Below the pieces are notes generated by a model that saw nothing but the letters and a program-made list of their open reading frames with translations, had not been told where the DNA came from and did no database searches. The position numbers were made by a program, and so were the translations under genes. From Thiohalobacter sp. (GTDB lineage Bacteria > Pseudomonadota > Gammaproteobacteria > Thiohalobacterales > Thiohalobacteraceae), in contig JALVEM010000028.1 of NCBI GenBank assembly GCA_027030825.1, positions 1 to 5,525 on the forward strand: a stretch of 5,525 nucleotides of DNA, written 5' to 3'. Positions 5,419-5,525 of this stretch are shown here, in pieces (position 1 is the stretch's first letter; each line of letters starts with the position of its first letter).

Positions 5419-5525
5419 TGAAGAATCGATGACCTGGTGTTGGAATCCATGGTGTTCATGGACATTTCCACCATGGGCTGATCTAATGTGAATCACGATA
5501 ACGAGAGTGCGGGCGGCATGCCGAA
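5419..5525. other. Non-coding tail of the window with overlapping inverted repeats
   Basis: I see no gene here. TCCATG (5446-5451) can pair with CATGGA (5457-5462), or CCATGGTG (5447-5454) with CACCATGG (5469-5476); these two hairpins exclude each other. A perfect palindrome CGGCATGCCG lies at 5514-5523. An ATG at 5518 is too close to the edge to judge as a gene start. Base composition is less GC-rich than in the genes. Confidence 0.4.

Noticed and set aside
5097..5432. 111-codon plus-strand frame through the tRNA and repeats
   Set aside because: It starts inside the tRNA variable arm and consists of translated tRNA, terminators and hairpin array.
5518..5525. Start of another gene at the window end
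   Set aside because: Only an ATG and five further bases are present, with no clear ribosome site; it cannot be judged.

Overview
The window is a stretch of chromosome from a GC-rich gammaproteobacterium that is not an enteric. The gene order, all on the + strand, is recA (3' end), recX, alaS, lysC, csrA and tRNA-Ser(GCU). This order, with lysC between alaS and csrA and a tRNA-Ser after csrA, is familiar from Pseudomonas-like and other gammaproteobacteria; E. coli has alaS-csrA-serV without lysC. The CsrA N-terminal half is nearly identical to the gammaproteobacterial consensus. I cannot fix the genus. A GC-rich purple-sulfur or Ectothiorhodospiraceae-like lineage is a guess.

Positions 1-654 hold the end of the recombinase RecA and, 14 bases later, its modulator RecX with a GTG start. 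Positions 712-3351 hold a full-length alanyl-tRNA synthetase with intact catalytic and editing residues. Positions 3433-4659 hold a monofunctional, ACT-regulated aspartate kinase with its own likely -10 element; a well-placed internal start may yield a separate ACT-only subunit. Positions 4784-4996 hold CsrA. Its 124-base leader carries six GGA motifs, the last in the loop of a small hairpin that also carries the Shine-Dalgarno sequence, as expected for CsrA autorepression. A tRNA-Ser(GCU) with encoded CCA follows behind its own promoter.

The unusual part is 5126-5418, downstream of the tRNA. A 109-bp segment is present twice with a spacing of 184 bp and 5 mismatches. It contains the last 19 bases of the tRNA, a perfect 18-bp terminator hairpin, an inverted copy of the tRNA T-arm and a second hairpin. 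The 75 bp between the copies (5235-5309) is an array of small hairpins that all have C(GNA)G triloops. Three of the five differences between the copies fall in the 4-base loop of the second hairpin. The arrangement suggests a structured, tRNA-3'-end-derived repeat: either att-like duplications left by an integrative element or a non-autonomous repeat family. This is the best candidate for something undescribed here. No protein gene is supported after 4996; long open frames across the tRNA and repeats are artefacts.

Functionally the region is core metabolism: DNA repair (recA/recX), translation (alaS, tRNA-Ser), aspartate-family amino-acid synthesis (lysC) and global post-transcriptional control (csrA).
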